A stretch of DNA of 64,000 nt from Siccibacter turicensis LMG 23730. GTDB lineage: Bacteria > Pseudomonadota > Gammaproteobacteria > Enterobacterales > Enterobacteriaceae. Below the pieces are notes generated by a model. That model made no database searches, was not told the origin of the DNA, and saw only the letters and a program-made list of their open reading frames with translations. The DNA is taken from contig NZ_AWFZ01000050.1 of NCBI RefSeq assembly GCF_000463155.2, positions 355,063 through 419,062 on the forward strand, read 5' to 3'. The position numbers were made by a program, and so were the translations under genes. Positions 52,818 to 63,271 of the stretch are shown piece by piece (the stretch's first letter is position 1; the number at the start of each line of letters is the position of its first letter).

Positions 52818-53237
52818 TTCCCGCTTCAGCCGCTTTGAGTTGCACAGCCAGAGGGTGATCACCATCAGCAGGATCGCCCCGGCGTAGATCAGCACATCCA
52901 TCGGCGATTTATGGTCGATGATAATCAGGCGAATAATGGCGGTGATACCGATATAGATGAAATAGCGCAGCGGGAAGTGAAAACCGGACTGAAAATACTT
53001 CACGATCAGCGCGATAAACTCGAAGTAGAGGAAGTAGACCACCAGCCCTTCCACCAGCTCATACTTGCTGACTTTCTCCCCGTCGGTAAACAGCACGTCG
53101 GCGAGATGCAGCGTCTCTTTTCCCAGGAAGATAATCAGGATAATCCCGAGGGTGAGCAGCGCGAGGCTCAGCACCGTTTGCAGAACAGATGACACCCATT
53201 CGATGCGCGGGCGCGGTGATGGCAGCATTGAGGACAT
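52815..53237 (-). CDS. psiE: Phosphate-starvation-inducible protein PsiE
   Basis: The 140-residue inner-membrane protein matches E. coli PsiE (136), with [38 protein letters not shown] and [12 protein letters not shown], and about four helices. Its function is unknown; in E. coli it responds to PhoB and CRP. The ATG at 53237 has AAGG 6 bases upstream; an ATG three codons later would align with the E. coli start. Confidence 0.95.
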   Translation of the reverse strand: MSSMLPSPRPRIEWVSSVLQTVLSLALLTLGIILIIFLGKETLHLADVLFTDGEKVSKYELVEGLVVYFLYFEFIALIVKYFQSGFHFPLRYFIYIGITAIIRLIIIDHKSPMDVLIYAGAILLMVITLWLCNSKRLKRE

Positions 53238-53373
53238 AGGGCACCTTGAATAACCGAAGCGGGAAGTCCGTTATACGGCAAAAATGTGATCCAGATCCAC
53301 ATTATTTGCTTATCCGTGGCCTCCCTCAGCCTGAACCTGGCATAGTGGCCCCTTTCCAATTCAGGGAGTGACC

Positions 53374-53844
53374 ATGAGCAATGCACCCGATCTTCGTCAT
53401 GCCGCGGTACGCGACGTGAAAACCGGTAAAGACGTGGTGATCTACCAGCCCGCTAACCTCTATCAGTGCGAATTAGGCGATGGCGTGTTTATCGGCCCGT
53501 TTGTGGAAATCCAGCGCGACAGCCGCATCGGCGCCGGTACGCGCGTTCAGTCACACACCTTCATCTGTGAAGGGGTGCAGATTGGCAGGAACTGCTTTAT
53601 TGGGCACGGGGTGATGTTCGCCAACGATATGTTTCGCGACGGGGCGCCCAATCCGGCGCGGGAAAGCTGGGGGAAGATTACCCTTGGCGACAACGTGTCG
53701 GTCGGCAGCAACGCCACGATCCTGGCTGTGAGCATCTGCGATGGCGTCGTGATTGGCGCGGGTAGCGTGGTGACGAAATCTATTACCGAGAAGGGCGTGT
53801 ACGCCGGTAATCCGGCGACGCTGCTGCGGCGGCTTGCCCCATAA
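53374..53844 (+). CDS. Left-handed beta-helix acyltransferase, WbpD-like
   Basis: The 156-residue protein is built of hexapeptide repeats (LGDGVFIGPFVEIQ, RIGAGTRVQSHTFICEGVQIG, FIGHGVMFANDMF, VSVGSNATILAVSI). The combination VFIGPFVEIQ...IQSHTFICEGV...NCFIGHGVMF closely follows N-acetyltransferases of 3-amino-sugar nucleotides such as WbpD/WlbB. That suggests acylation of a UDP- or dTDP-amino sugar for a surface polysaccharide. I chose the ATG at 53374, with GGAG 5 bases upstream, over a GTG at 53368. It stands alone, convergent with yjbH, with no aminotransferase or dehydrogenase partner nearby. Substrate is an inference. Confidence 0.85.
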   Translation: MSNAPDLRHAAVRDVKTGKDVVIYQPANLYQCELGDGVFIGPFVEIQRDSRIGAGTRVQSHTFICEGVQIGRNCFIGHGVMFANDMFRDGAPNPARESWGKITLGDNVSVGSNATILAVSICDGVVIGAGSVVTKSITEKGVYAGNPATLLRRLAP

Positions 53845-53850
53845 GCGCGT

Positions 53851-53894
53851 AATGGCCCTCACTCCCGCCACGCCGGGCTGAAGTGAGGGCCATT
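53851..53894. terminator. Convergent terminator between the acyltransferase gene and yjbH
   Basis: AATGGCCCTCACT (53851-53863) and AGTGAGGGCCATT (53882-53894) form a perfect 13-bp stem around an 18-base GC-rich loop. It lies between two convergent stop codons. Confidence 0.85.
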
Positions 53895-53898
53895 CTGA

Positions 53899-55995
53899 TT
53901 ACCGGAAGTTCAGGCTCTTGTCGCTGGTCATGCTGTAGAGGTCGAACTTACGGCCCAGCATCTGACCACCGTCACGCGTCAGCGGCGTCCAGCCGATGGC
54001 TGCACGGCTGCGGGTTGGGCCGGAGGTGAACAGATCCAGCGGTACGGATACGTAGACGCCTTTGGTGAACTCCCCTTCCCCGTAGGCCTCGGCCGATACG
54101 TTGGTGATGGTGGCATACGCCCCGACCACCACGCCGCTGTCATAGTGTTTCGCCACTTCCAGCGTGCCGCCTTTGTCGCCCGCCAGATACTGCCCGACGC
54201 TCGCCTTGATCAGCACATCCTGCGCAAACGGCGGCGTCCAGTAGGCGGTCAGGTGACCGGTTTTCACGCTGTAGTCGGTGAACTTCATCATGTCCTGCGC
54301 GCTGCGCCAGTCACGCTGCTTCACGTAGTTGCCGTTGATACCCACCGCCCAGTTGCTGTCCACCGGACGCCACAGCACTTCGGCCCCCGCGCCGCCGTAC
54401 ATGGTTTCGAGGTAGCCCCCGTACACCTGGCCGTAGAAATCATTCCCCAGATACTGGAAGTAGTTGGCCTGCAGGTTGTTCACGTAGACGTTGTTCTTCA
54501 CGTACTCACGCACCATGGTACGCACGCGTGGCAGGGACGAGTCGCCCGGCGAGTCGCTGTAGCTGAACTTGTCGTAGTTGTTCGCGATGTTGCCGAACAG
54601 GCTACCGGTGGTCAGCAGGTGGTCGGTCACCCACCAGTCGGCGGTTCCCATCAGGCCGACCTGATACATATAGAAGCTTTCCGGGCCGCCGAAAGACTGG
54701 TTCAGTACCGGGTCGAAGTGGATATCGAAATCAGACTTCTCAATGTACCAGCCCTGCTCGGTGCTCTCCGGCACAACCGGCGTGGTGCGGCGCTGCACCA
54801 GCGGCGTCTCGCGGCCCAGCGGTTCCCCTTCCAGGTGGCGCTTCAGGCTGGCAACGTCGGTTTCGGTGGTGACCTGCGGCATGTTAAGGCGGTTTTCCGT
54901 GATGCGGATGGTGCGCACCCCGTCCGGCAGATCGTTCATCACGATACGGTTGGCGCGCTCAATCCCCTCCCGGGAGTCGCGGTATTTCACCTGCTCACCG
55001 GTGACGTAGAGCGTGTCGCCCTTCACCTGAATCTGTGGGTTGGTCAGCCCGGCGTTGTATTTCAGCTGCGTCAGCTGGTTTGCCACCACCGAGTGCTGGA
55101 GGATGGCATCCTGCGGCTGCGGGCGGTAAGCCGGACGCGCGTTGTCGTTATAGGACGGACGCAGGTCGTTGAAGTTGTTGCGCAGCGTGACCCCGAACAT
55201 CACGGTGTTCCCGCGCTCGTAGCTGACGTTGACGTCGGCCCAGTCGGTGACGCGGTAGATGGCCCCGACGTTAAACTTGCGCTTCTGCTCGATTTTGCCG
55301 GCGAACTCTTCGGTGTAGTTGTTGCCTTCATACTCCACCTTCAGGCGCAGCGGCTGCCACGGCGTCTGGTACTCAATCCCGCCGAACAGCGCCGCCGGGC
55401 CGTGGAACATGTCGCTGCTGTCAACTGAACCGGCACGCTGATAGCTGCCATCGCGGTAGCAGAACTTGTCGCTGTAGGAACAGAACGGGTTACGCACGTT
55501 GGCATTGGTGCCGAGATAGCCCCAGCCCATCCCCAGCGTAAAGTCGAACGGTCCCCAGGCTTTGCTGGCGACGAGGTATTCGGCGTCAAACAGGCCGGTA
55601 CCGCCGATGTCGCGCGCGCCCACGGCCACCTGCGGCAGCCAGTAGCCCTCTTCCCACAGGCGCAGTTTGAGATCGAACGCCTTATCTTTATAGGTCTGGT
55701 CGCCGGAGAAAGAGTCAACGTTACTGTAGTCACGAGTACGCACGTCGGTGTAGCGCAGCGTGGTTTCCAGCCACGGGAAGAGCTGCACCGAGGCGGAGTA
55801 GTAGCGGTACTGATCGTTATCGCGATAGTTAAGGCTGATTTCCCCCTCGCGCGCCATACGGGCGGTCGGGGTCTGCATCAGGCCCACGCCCCCGAAGTCA
55901 GACTGCGACGGGCCGATGGGCGCAGGCAGGGTTTCAGCATGGCAGGCGGCCGATACGGCCAGCGCCAGCACGCTGTAGAGACAGGTCTTTTTCAT
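53899..55995 (-). CDS. yjbH: YjbH/GfcD-type outer-membrane protein
   Basis: The 698-residue precursor equals E. coli YjbH in length. A signal peptide ([20 protein letters not shown]) precedes an early segment [20 protein letters not shown] and many amphipathic strands, predicting an outer-membrane barrel of the YjbH/GfcD family. In E. coli, yjbEFGH overexpression produces an exopolysaccharide and the operon depends on RcsB. The ATG at 55995 forms a TGATG junction with the yjbG stop; a TTG one codon earlier is less likely. Confidence 0.95.
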   Translation of the reverse strand: MKKTCLYSVLALAVSAACHAETLPAPIGPSQSDFGGVGLMQTPTARMAREGEISLNYRDNDQYRYYSASVQLFPWLETTLRYTDVRTRDYSNVDSFSGDQTYKDKAFDLKLRLWEEGYWLPQVAVGARDIGGTGLFDAEYLVASKAWGPFDFTLGMGWGYLGTNANVRNPFCSYSDKFCYRDGSYQRAGSVDSSDMFHGPAALFGGIEYQTPWQPLRLKVEYEGNNYTEEFAGKIEQKRKFNVGAIYRVTDWADVNVSYERGNTVMFGVTLRNNFNDLRPSYNDNARPAYRPQPQDAILQHSVVANQLTQLKYNAGLTNPQIQVKGDTLYVTGEQVKYRDSREGIERANRIVMNDLPDGVRTIRITENRLNMPQVTTETDVASLKRHLEGEPLGRETPLVQRRTTPVVPESTEQGWYIEKSDFDIHFDPVLNQSFGGPESFYMYQVGLMGTADWWVTDHLLTTGSLFGNIANNYDKFSYSDSPGDSSLPRVRTMVREYVKNNVYVNNLQANYFQYLGNDFYGQVYGGYLETMYGGAGAEVLWRPVDSNWAVGINGNYVKQRDWRSAQDMMKFTDYSVKTGHLTAYWTPPFAQDVLIKASVGQYLAGDKGGTLEVAKHYDSGVVVGAYATITNVSAEAYGEGEFTKGVYVSVPLDLFTSGPTRSRAAIGWTPLTRDGGQMLGRKFDLYSMTSDKSLNFR

Positions 55996-56732
55996 CAATC
56001 CGGTATCCGATGAGTCAGGGAGCGGAGGATCTGCGCGTTGAGATCGTCCCAGGTTGAGCTAAACAGGGAGTCTGCAAAACCGACAAAGATGATGCTGCCG
56101 GGCATCGGCTCGACGTGACGTCGATTCCAGTACGCCACCGGCGTTTTCTCCGTGCGTCCATCCGGATAGATAATCCACGCATAGCTGCGATCCGCCCCGC
56201 TGAGCAGGCTGACGTCGTCCAGGTAGTCCACCACCGAACGTCCGGATGAGAAGGTGACGCGTCCGGGTTTGTTGATAAGCCCCATCAGCGTGACCGTCGA
56301 AGGACGCTCCCCGACCCACAGATGGTATTGCCCTTCCACCGGTACGTTGTACTGCGGGCGTACCCGCACCCAGTCCGGGTCGAGATTAACCCGCTGGCGG
56401 CCGGTGACCTTAATCGCTGCCAGCTGATTGCGCAGGCTGTTGATAGCGGCCCCGTCATCCCCGCCCTCTTCGGCGGCAAGCTGACGCAGCGTGTTCAGTA
56501 ATTGCTGGTGCTGCTGTTCTGCGACGGCGGTCGCCTGACGTTCGCTGATGACCGCTCCCGGCCACCAGGTACGCGCCAGCGCCGGCTGAGACACCACGTC
56601 CGCCAGCTTTTTGGCACCGGTGATGGTCAGCGGTGCCGCCCCCGAGGTTTGGGTGACGGTCACGGTCGCGTCGGCCAGCGCAGCGGTAGAAGTGATGCAG
56701 AAGATCAGCGCGGCGAGTGCTGTTATTTTCAT
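55995..56732 (-). CDS. yjbG: YjbG/GfcC-type periplasmic protein
   Basis: The 245-residue precursor equals E. coli YjbG. After a signal peptide ([20 protein letters not shown]) it has a region related to SLBB-type beta-grasp domains ([20 protein letters not shown] and [19 protein letters not shown]), as in GfcC, and an amphipathic C-terminal helix. It overlaps yjbF by 4 bases and yjbH by 1 base. Confidence 0.94.
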   Translation of the reverse strand: MKITALAALIFCITSTAALADATVTVTQTSGAAPLTITGAKKLADVVSQPALARTWWPGAVISERQATAVAEQQHQQLLNTLRQLAAEEGGDDGAAINSLRNQLAAIKVTGRQRVNLDPDWVRVRPQYNVPVEGQYHLWVGERPSTVTLMGLINKPGRVTFSSGRSVVDYLDDVSLLSGADRSYAWIIYPDGRTEKTPVAYWNRRHVEPMPGSIIFVGFADSLFSSTWDDLNAQILRSLTHRIPD

Positions 56733-57367
56733 TCTTTCGCGGCCTTAATCAATGTCATGGTGACAGGAAAATAGTCTGCACCAAGGTACTGTTGCGACTG
56801 GCGAATTATCCCTTCGCTATCAATCCAGTAGCGATTGCGCCAGCTTTTATGGTCGGTTTCTACCTCTTCCACCAGCACGCGCACCGGCGTCACGCTGCTG
56901 CCAACGGTCAGGGTGTCGTTGCCGTCCCAGTGGAAGGTTGAGCGCGCGGTGGCGTAGCGGACCTGCTTGTGCTCGGTCCAGCCGATCGTGCGGGTCCAGC
57001 TTGCGCCGTCGATCACCTGATTCGGCTTCGCCAGCGGATCGTCAGCGAGGTTGCTGACCTCAATCAGGTTGTCATTGGTGAGCCAGGTTTTTACCAGTCG
57101 GCCTTTCTGGGTGACCAGCGTGGCCTGATCCTGCGTGACCCATTTCTGCTGGCCGTTTTCCGCAAAGGCCAACACCACGAACAGCTGAGGCCCGTTGTTC
57201 AGGCGCACATACTGGCTGGCATAGGGCATGTTCTGGATGTCATCATCCGTGAGCTGTACGCCATCTTCGCCAAGCACGCTATTCCAGAGGGCGCTGCCCA
57301 ACCCTTTGGTGGTGGATGAGCACGCTTGTAGAAGCAGGCACACTAACACTATCGCAACTCGCTGCAC
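56729..57367 (-). CDS. yjbF: YjbF/GfcB-type lipoprotein
   Basis: The 212-residue precursor has a lipobox LLQAC (C16) and the family segments GVQLTDDDIQNMPYASQYVRL and RYWIDSEGIIRQSQQYLGADYF. It should be a periplasm-facing, membrane-anchored lipoprotein of the exopolysaccharide system. It starts with GTG (57367), preceded by GGGGA. A hairpin between yjbE and yjbF may lower its expression. Confidence 0.94.
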   Translation of the reverse strand: MQRVAIVLVCLLLQACSSTTKGLGSALWNSVLGEDGVQLTDDDIQNMPYASQYVRLNNGPQLFVVLAFAENGQQKWVTQDQATLVTQKGRLVKTWLTNDNLIEVSNLADDPLAKPNQVIDGASWTRTIGWTEHKQVRYATARSTFHWDGNDTLTVGSSVTPVRVLVEEVETDHKSWRNRYWIDSEGIIRQSQQYLGADYFPVTMTLIKAAKE

Positions 57368-57388
57368 GATATTTCCCCGAAGTCAAAA

Positions 57389-57410
57389 TAACCACACCGA
57401 AGTGTGGTTA
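57389..57410 (-). terminator. Attenuator-like hairpin between yjbE and yjbF
   Basis: On the reverse strand TAACCACAC and GTGTGGTTA close a TTCG loop, followed by TTTTGACTT. The short T run suggests partial termination. Confidence 0.7.
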
Positions 57411-57427
57411 TGGTTAAAACACCCGTA

Positions 57428-57676
57428 TTACTGGGTGGCGGTACTGGTTGTGGTAGTTGTGGTGGTGCCAGTATTGGAACCATCGCCACCACCGGTAGCA
57501 GCAAGCGCCACACCGACTACCGACCCTACAGTACTGGCGCTGGTCGCAGTAGAACTCCCTGCGGACACAGACGTAGCCGCGCTACCTGCTGCATCACCGA
57601 CCGCGATCGGATCCGCCCAGGCAGACGTTGCCGCCAGCGTGGATATGGCAAAAATGCCATAAATGATTTTCTTCAT
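57428..57676 (-). CDS. yjbE: YjbE/GfcA-type small secreted protein
   Basis: The 82-residue precursor has a signal peptide ([21 protein letters not shown]), an Ala/Ser/Gly/Val-rich middle and a C-terminal threonine run ([12 protein letters not shown]), as in E. coli YjbE (80). Low complexity suggests an extracellular or surface-exposed chain. It is the first gene of yjbEFGH and, with a hairpin after it, is probably the most abundant product. Confidence 0.94.
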   Translation of the reverse strand: MKKIIYGIFAISTLAATSAWADPIAVGDAAGSAATSVSAGSSTATSASTVGSVVGVALAATGGGDGSNTGTTTTTTTSTATQ

Positions 57677-57998
57677 AACAATTTCCCTTCATTGAATGAA
57701 TGGAGATGTGCCCAAAACGCTTTTCAGGCGCACTCGAGTATACACAACAACCCTCTCGCGTTTGCGCGTGAGGGAAATAGGCGAAGGGTTTTAGGATAAA
57801 CAGATAAAATATATGACAGTGCAAATATAATTTAATATAAATAAGTTAATAATCAATGCGTTAAAATATAAATACCGCAGAGGCAAAGTCCGGATTTTCT
57901 GAAAAGAATGGCACGTCTCTGCCGGGGTGAATGACACTTTCAGATTAACCTGATCGGTGTGAAGGCGGGGAAATATCGGACAAGTAGATTAGTCTGAG
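57677..57998. other. Upstream region of yjbEFGH
   Basis: About 325 bases, AT-rich from about 57780 to 57880. A TATACT -10 (reverse strand, 57737-57742) implies a leader of about 54 bases; its -35 region falls in a GC-rich hairpin, CCCTC-CGCG / CGCG-GAGGG (57751-57774), and is a poor match, as expected for an activator-dependent promoter. I could not find an RcsB box with confidence. No gene seen. Confidence 0.45.
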
Positions 57999-58001
57999 AA
58001 T

Positions 58002-58028
58002 AAGCGTCGGCGAATGCCGACGCTTTTA
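58002..58028. terminator. Terminator after pgi
   Basis: AAGCGTCGGC and GCCGACGCTT close a GAAT loop 17 bases past the pgi stop codon. T richness is modest on both strands. Confidence 0.75.
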
Positions 58029-58045
58029 TAAGAAGAACGTATTAC

Positions 58046-59880
<1,835 letters not shown>

Positions 59881-59914
59881 TTGACAATGCCCCGCGTAAA
59901 CCTTTATTTATAAC
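59881..59914 (+). promoter_or_regulatory. Candidate lysC promoter
   Basis: A perfect TTGACA (59881-59886) is followed by an AT-rich -10 region, TTTATTTATAAC (59903-59914). The best hexamer is not at ideal spacing (TATTTA at 18 bases, TATAAC at 22). If used, the lysC leader would be about 480 bases. Confidence 0.5.
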
Positions 59915-59987
59915 TACACGATTTTATTGAGAATCGTTTTCCCCTGATGTTTCGGGCTCGGCCAGAAATATTAAGGGCCCCCCAAAA

Positions 59988-60091
59988 TCGTTCTGGTTGT
60001 AGCAAGGCGGCAACGCAGCGAGTCGCCGGGAGCATACACCCGTATGTGACCGGTGCGAGCGAGGACGCCAACGCCGCAACGGCCAGAACGA
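59988..60091. repeat. Long imperfect inverted-repeat element upstream of the lysC riboswitch
   Basis: TCGTTCTGG (59988-59996) and CCAGAACGA (60083-60091) bound a 104-base element with the centre GGGAGCATAC-ACCC-GTATGTGACC. The same central pattern, GGAGC-TAC-N-GTA-GTGA followed by GCGAG, occurs in the element at 30987-31109. It lies between the lysC promoter candidate and the aptamer. Confidence 0.65.
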
Positions 60092-60103
60092 TGAAGGGGG
60101 AAA

Positions 60104-60289
60104 CCGGAAGAGGCGCGTTGCCCAGGTATCATGCTCGAGGAGCCAGTCCGCAGACAGCACGAGAGGGGGAGCAACGCCGAGGTAGCACAGCGTCTGGCAA
60201 CGTTCGCTATCGACCGCAGGGGCTGAATCCCCTGGGTTGTCACCCGAAGCGCCCGCAGTCGGACGCTTCGCAAGGTGGAGCGCTTCTGG
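60104..60289 (+). ncRNA. Lysine riboswitch aptamer of lysC
   Basis: The outer stem pairs CCGGAAG (60104-60110) with CTTCTGG (60283-60289). Conserved blocks follow the E. coli lysC leader: AGAGGCGCGTTGCC, GGAGGAGCCAGTCC, GGGGCTGAATCCCCTGGGTT, GTCACCCGAAGCG and GGTGGAGCGCTTCTGGG. The remaining leader to the lysC ATG also resembles E. coli (CTCTTTCCTTGTGCCAAGGC and CTGACACGAGG), where lysine binding sequesters the ribosome site and promotes mRNA cleavage. Confidence 0.95.
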
Positions 60290-60402
60290 GTGAATGTGGT
60301 TGTGGTTTTTCCCGTCTGCGTCCGCCCCCTTACCGCTCTTTCCTTGTGCCAAGGCTGAATAACGTTGTGCCATCCCGGATGGCTCCCTGACACGAGGTTG
60401 TT

Positions 60403-61755
60403 ATGACAAATGCTTTCGTTGTCGCCAAATTTGGCGGCACCAGCGTGGCCGATTTCGACGCCATGAACCGCAGCGCCGGCGTGGTGCTGGCCGATACTGC
60501 CGTGCGCCTTGTGGTGCTCTCTGCCTCAGCCGGGGTGACCAATCTGCTGGTTGCGCTGGCGGAAGGTCCCGAAGCGACCGAGCGTTTTGTAAAGCTCGAC
60601 GCGATCCGCAAAATTCAGTACGACATCCTCGAGCGGCTGCGTAACCCTGACGTTATCCGCGACGAAATCGACCGTCTGCTTGAGAACATCAGTACCCTGT
60701 CCGAAGCCGCCTCGCTCGCCACCTCCACGGCGCTGACCGATGAACTGGTAAGCCACGGCGAGCTGATGTCTACCCTGCTGTTTGTCGAAGTGCTGCGCGA
60801 GCGCAGCGTGGACGCCCAGTGGTTCGACGTGCGCAAAGTGATGCGCACCAGTGACCGTTTTGGCCGCGCCGAGCCGGACGTTGCCGCGCTGGCTGAACTC
60901 TGCACCCAGCATTTACAGCCGCGTCTTGCTGAAGGCCTGGTGATTACCCAGGGCTTTATCGGCAGTGAAGGCAAAGGCCGCACCACGACGCTTGGCCGCG
61001 GCGGCAGCGACTACACCGCCGCCCTGCTTGGCGAAGCCCTGAAAGCGGCGCGGGTAGATATCTGGACCGACGTACCGGGGATTTACACCACCGATCCGCG
61101 CGTGGTGCCCTCCGCCAAACGCATCGATGAGATTGCCTTTGAAGAAGCCGCCGAAATGGCAACCTTCGGTGCAAAAGTGCTTCACCCCGCCACGCTCCTG
61201 CCAGCGGTACGCAGCGATATTCCGGTATTTGTCGGCTCCAGCAAGGATCCGGCCGCGGGCGGGACCCTGGTATGCAATAAAACCACCAACCCGCCGCTGT
61301 TCCGGGCGCTGGCGATGCGCCGTAAGCAGACCCTGCTGACGCTGCACAGCCTCAATATGCTGCATTCGCGCGGTTTTCTTGCCGAAGTATTCTGCATTCT
61401 GGCGCGCCATAACATCTCGGTAGACCTGATTACCACGTCTGAGGTGAGCGTCGCGTTGACCCTCGACACCACCGGCTCCACCTCCACCGGTGACACGCTG
61501 CTGACGCAGGCGCTGCTGACCGAGCTCTCCTCGCTGTGCCGGGTAGAAGTGGAAGAGGATCTGGCGCTGGTGGCGCTTATCGGCAACAGCCTCTCCAAAG
61601 CCTGCGGCGTGGGGAAAGAGGTGTTTGGCGTGCTGGAGCCGTTCAACATCCGCATGATTTGCTACGGCGCATCCAGCTACAACCTCTGTTTCCTGGTGCC
61701 GGGCAGCGATGCCGAGCAGGTGGTGCAGAAGCTGCATCAGAATCTGTTCGAGTGA
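60403..61755 (+). CDS. lysC: Lysine-sensitive aspartokinase III
   Basis: The 450-residue enzyme has the kinase signature VVAKFGGTSVAD, the aspartate site TLGRGGSDYTAALLG and two C-terminal ACT domains that bind lysine (LLTLHSLNMLHSRGFLAEVF and LVALIGNSLSKACGVGKEVF). It phosphorylates aspartate, the entry to lysine, methionine and threonine. It is controlled twice by lysine: allosterically and through the upstream riboswitch. Confidence 0.98.
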   Translation: MTNAFVVAKFGGTSVADFDAMNRSAGVVLADTAVRLVVLSASAGVTNLLVALAEGPEATERFVKLDAIRKIQYDILERLRNPDVIRDEIDRLLENISTLSEAASLATSTALTDELVSHGELMSTLLFVEVLRERSVDAQWFDVRKVMRTSDRFGRAEPDVAALAELCTQHLQPRLAEGLVITQGFIGSEGKGRTTTLGRGGSDYTAALLGEALKAARVDIWTDVPGIYTTDPRVVPSAKRIDEIAFEEAAEMATFGAKVLHPATLLPAVRSDIPVFVGSSKDPAAGGTLVCNKTTNPPLFRALAMRRKQTLLTLHSLNMLHSRGFLAEVFCILARHNISVDLITTSEVSVALTLDTTGSTSTGDTLLTQALLTELSSLCRVEVEEDLALVALIGNSLSKACGVGKEVFGVLEPFNIRMICYGASSYNLCFLVPGSDAEQVVQKLHQNLFE

Positions 61756-61838
61756 TGCCCCTGCGCGCCGACACGGATGAAGGGATTTCATCATGATGTA
61801 TTTGAATAAAAATCCTTAGCACGATAAACAATACCCTT

Positions 61839-61862
61839 GGCCGGTCGTTCACCGGCCTTTTT
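61839..61862 (+). terminator. Terminator after lysC
   Basis: GGCCGGT and ACCGGCC close a CGTTC loop, followed by TTTTTC. Confidence 0.88.
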
Positions 61863-61945
61863 CATTCCCGGAGCGTAAACGCACGCCGCGGCTACAGCGG
61901 CACGGGAAACACAACGACACCTTTCGACCTGCAAGGAAACAGATC

Positions 61946-62875
61946 ATGCTTGCCACTCTCACGCGGCTGTTCCCGCTCTGGGCGCTGCTGCTCTCGGTTA
62001 TTGCGTATTACACGCCGACCACCTTCACCCCCATCAGCCCCTGGATCACCACGCTGCTGATGCTGATTATGTTCGGCATGGGCGTCCACCTTAAAATTGA
62101 CGACTTCCGGCGCGTGCTCTCGCGTCCGGCCCCGGTCGCCGCCGGCACGTTTCTGCACTATCTGGTGATGCCCCTTGCCGCCTGGCTGCTGGCACGGCTG
62201 TTTCATATGCCGCCGGATCTCTCCGCGGGCATGGTGCTGGTGGGCAGCGTTGCCAGCGGCACCGCATCAAACGTGATGATCTTCCTGGCGAAAGGAGATG
62301 TGGCGTTGTCGGTGACCATCTCCTCGGTCTCGACGCTGGTGGGCGTGGTGGCGACGCCGCTGCTGACCCGGCTCTATGTCGATGCGCATATTCAGGTGGA
62401 TGTGATGGGCATGCTGCTCAGCATTCTGCAAATCGTGGTGATCCCCATCGCGCTGGGCCTGGTCATTCATCACCTCTTCCCGCGGCTGGTGAAGGCGGTG
62501 GAGCCCTACCTGCCGGCGTTTTCCATGGTCTGCATTCTGGCGATTATCAGCGCCGTGGTGGCCGGATCTGCCGCCCATATCGCCTCGGTGGGTCTGGTGG
62601 TGATTGTCGCGGTGATCCTGCATAACACCATTGGTCTGCTGACGGGCTACTGGGGCGGACGCCTGTTCGGCTTTGATGAGTCCACCTGCCGCACGCTGGC
62701 AATTGAGGTAGGAATGCAAAACTCCGGCCTCGCGGCGGCGCTGGGTAAACTCTACTTTTCGCCGCTCGCCGCGCTGCCCGGCGCGCTGTTCTCGGTCTGG
62801 CACAACCTCTCCGGGTCGCTGCTGGCGGGATACTGGTCCGGTAAACCGATTAAGGATGCGAAACGCCGCCGCTAA
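61946..62875 (+). CDS. panS: Ketopantoate/pantoate transporter PanS (bile acid:Na+ symporter family)
   Basis: The 309-residue protein has nine or ten membrane helices of the BASS/SBF fold, with [35 protein letters not shown] and [15 protein letters not shown]. These match the family member shown in Salmonella to take up ketopantoate and pantoate. It follows lysC in the same direction after its terminator. Substrate is taken from the family; other SBF members carry different organic anions. Confidence 0.85.
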   Translation: MLATLTRLFPLWALLLSVIAYYTPTTFTPISPWITTLLMLIMFGMGVHLKIDDFRRVLSRPAPVAAGTFLHYLVMPLAAWLLARLFHMPPDLSAGMVLVGSVASGTASNVMIFLAKGDVALSVTISSVSTLVGVVATPLLTRLYVDAHIQVDVMGMLLSILQIVVIPIALGLVIHHLFPRLVKAVEPYLPAFSMVCILAIISAVVAGSAAHIASVGLVVIVAVILHNTIGLLTGYWGGRLFGFDESTCRTLAIEVGMQNSGLAAALGKLYFSPLAALPGALFSVWHNLSGSLLAGYWSGKPIKDAKRRR

Positions 62876-62883
62876 ACGTTCAA

Positions 62884-62907
62884 AAGCCCGCAGATGCGGG
62901 CTTTATT
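62884..62907 (+). terminator. Terminator after panS
   Basis: AGCCCGCA and TGCGGGCT (with flanking A and T) form a tight stem, followed by TTATTTTG. Confidence 0.8.
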
Positions 62908-62997
62908 TTGGCGAAAGTACCTGAAACCGGTGAATTTTACTGAGGCGGCAGGCGCTTTGCTTTACACTGCAGGCTCTTCCCCTCTGAGGTCGCACCA

Positions 62998-63270
62998 ATG
63001 TCCACTTCACGACTGACGCAAAAAGAGATGACGGAAAGCGAACAGCGCGAGCTGAAAACGCTGCTCGACAGAGCCCGTATCTCGCATGGCCGCCCGCTGA
63101 CCAACGCCGAAACAAACCACATCAAAAAAGAGTACATCGACAAGCTGATGGCCGAACGGGCTACGGTGGCGAAACAGGCGCGCGCGCAGAAAAAGCAAAA
63201 GGCGTTCAAGCCCGACCCCGAGGCGACCTTTTCATGGTCAGCCAGTACCCATACCCGCGGCAAACGCTGA
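62998..63270 (+). CDS. yjbD: DUF3811 family protein YjbD
   Basis: The 90-residue, highly charged, helical protein (MSTSRLTQKEMTESEQREL, HGRPLTNAETNHIKKEYIDK, a lysine-rich stretch) matches E. coli YjbD in length and position between lysC and rluF. Function is unknown. GAGG lies 8 bases before the ATG. Its stop codon is one base from that of the convergent rluF. Confidence 0.88.
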   Translation: MSTSRLTQKEMTESEQRELKTLLDRARISHGRPLTNAETNHIKKEYIDKLMAERATVAKQARAQKKQKAFKPDPEATFSWSASTHTRGKR

Positions 63271-63271
63271 G

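Noticed and set aside
53899-55428. Long forward frame opposite yjbH
   Set aside because: Typical antisense shadow of a GC-rich gene; codon pattern and homology support yjbH on the reverse strand.
57677-58045. RcsAB box upstream of yjbE
   Set aside because: E. coli yjbEFGH depends on RcsB, but no sequence here fits the box well enough to call.
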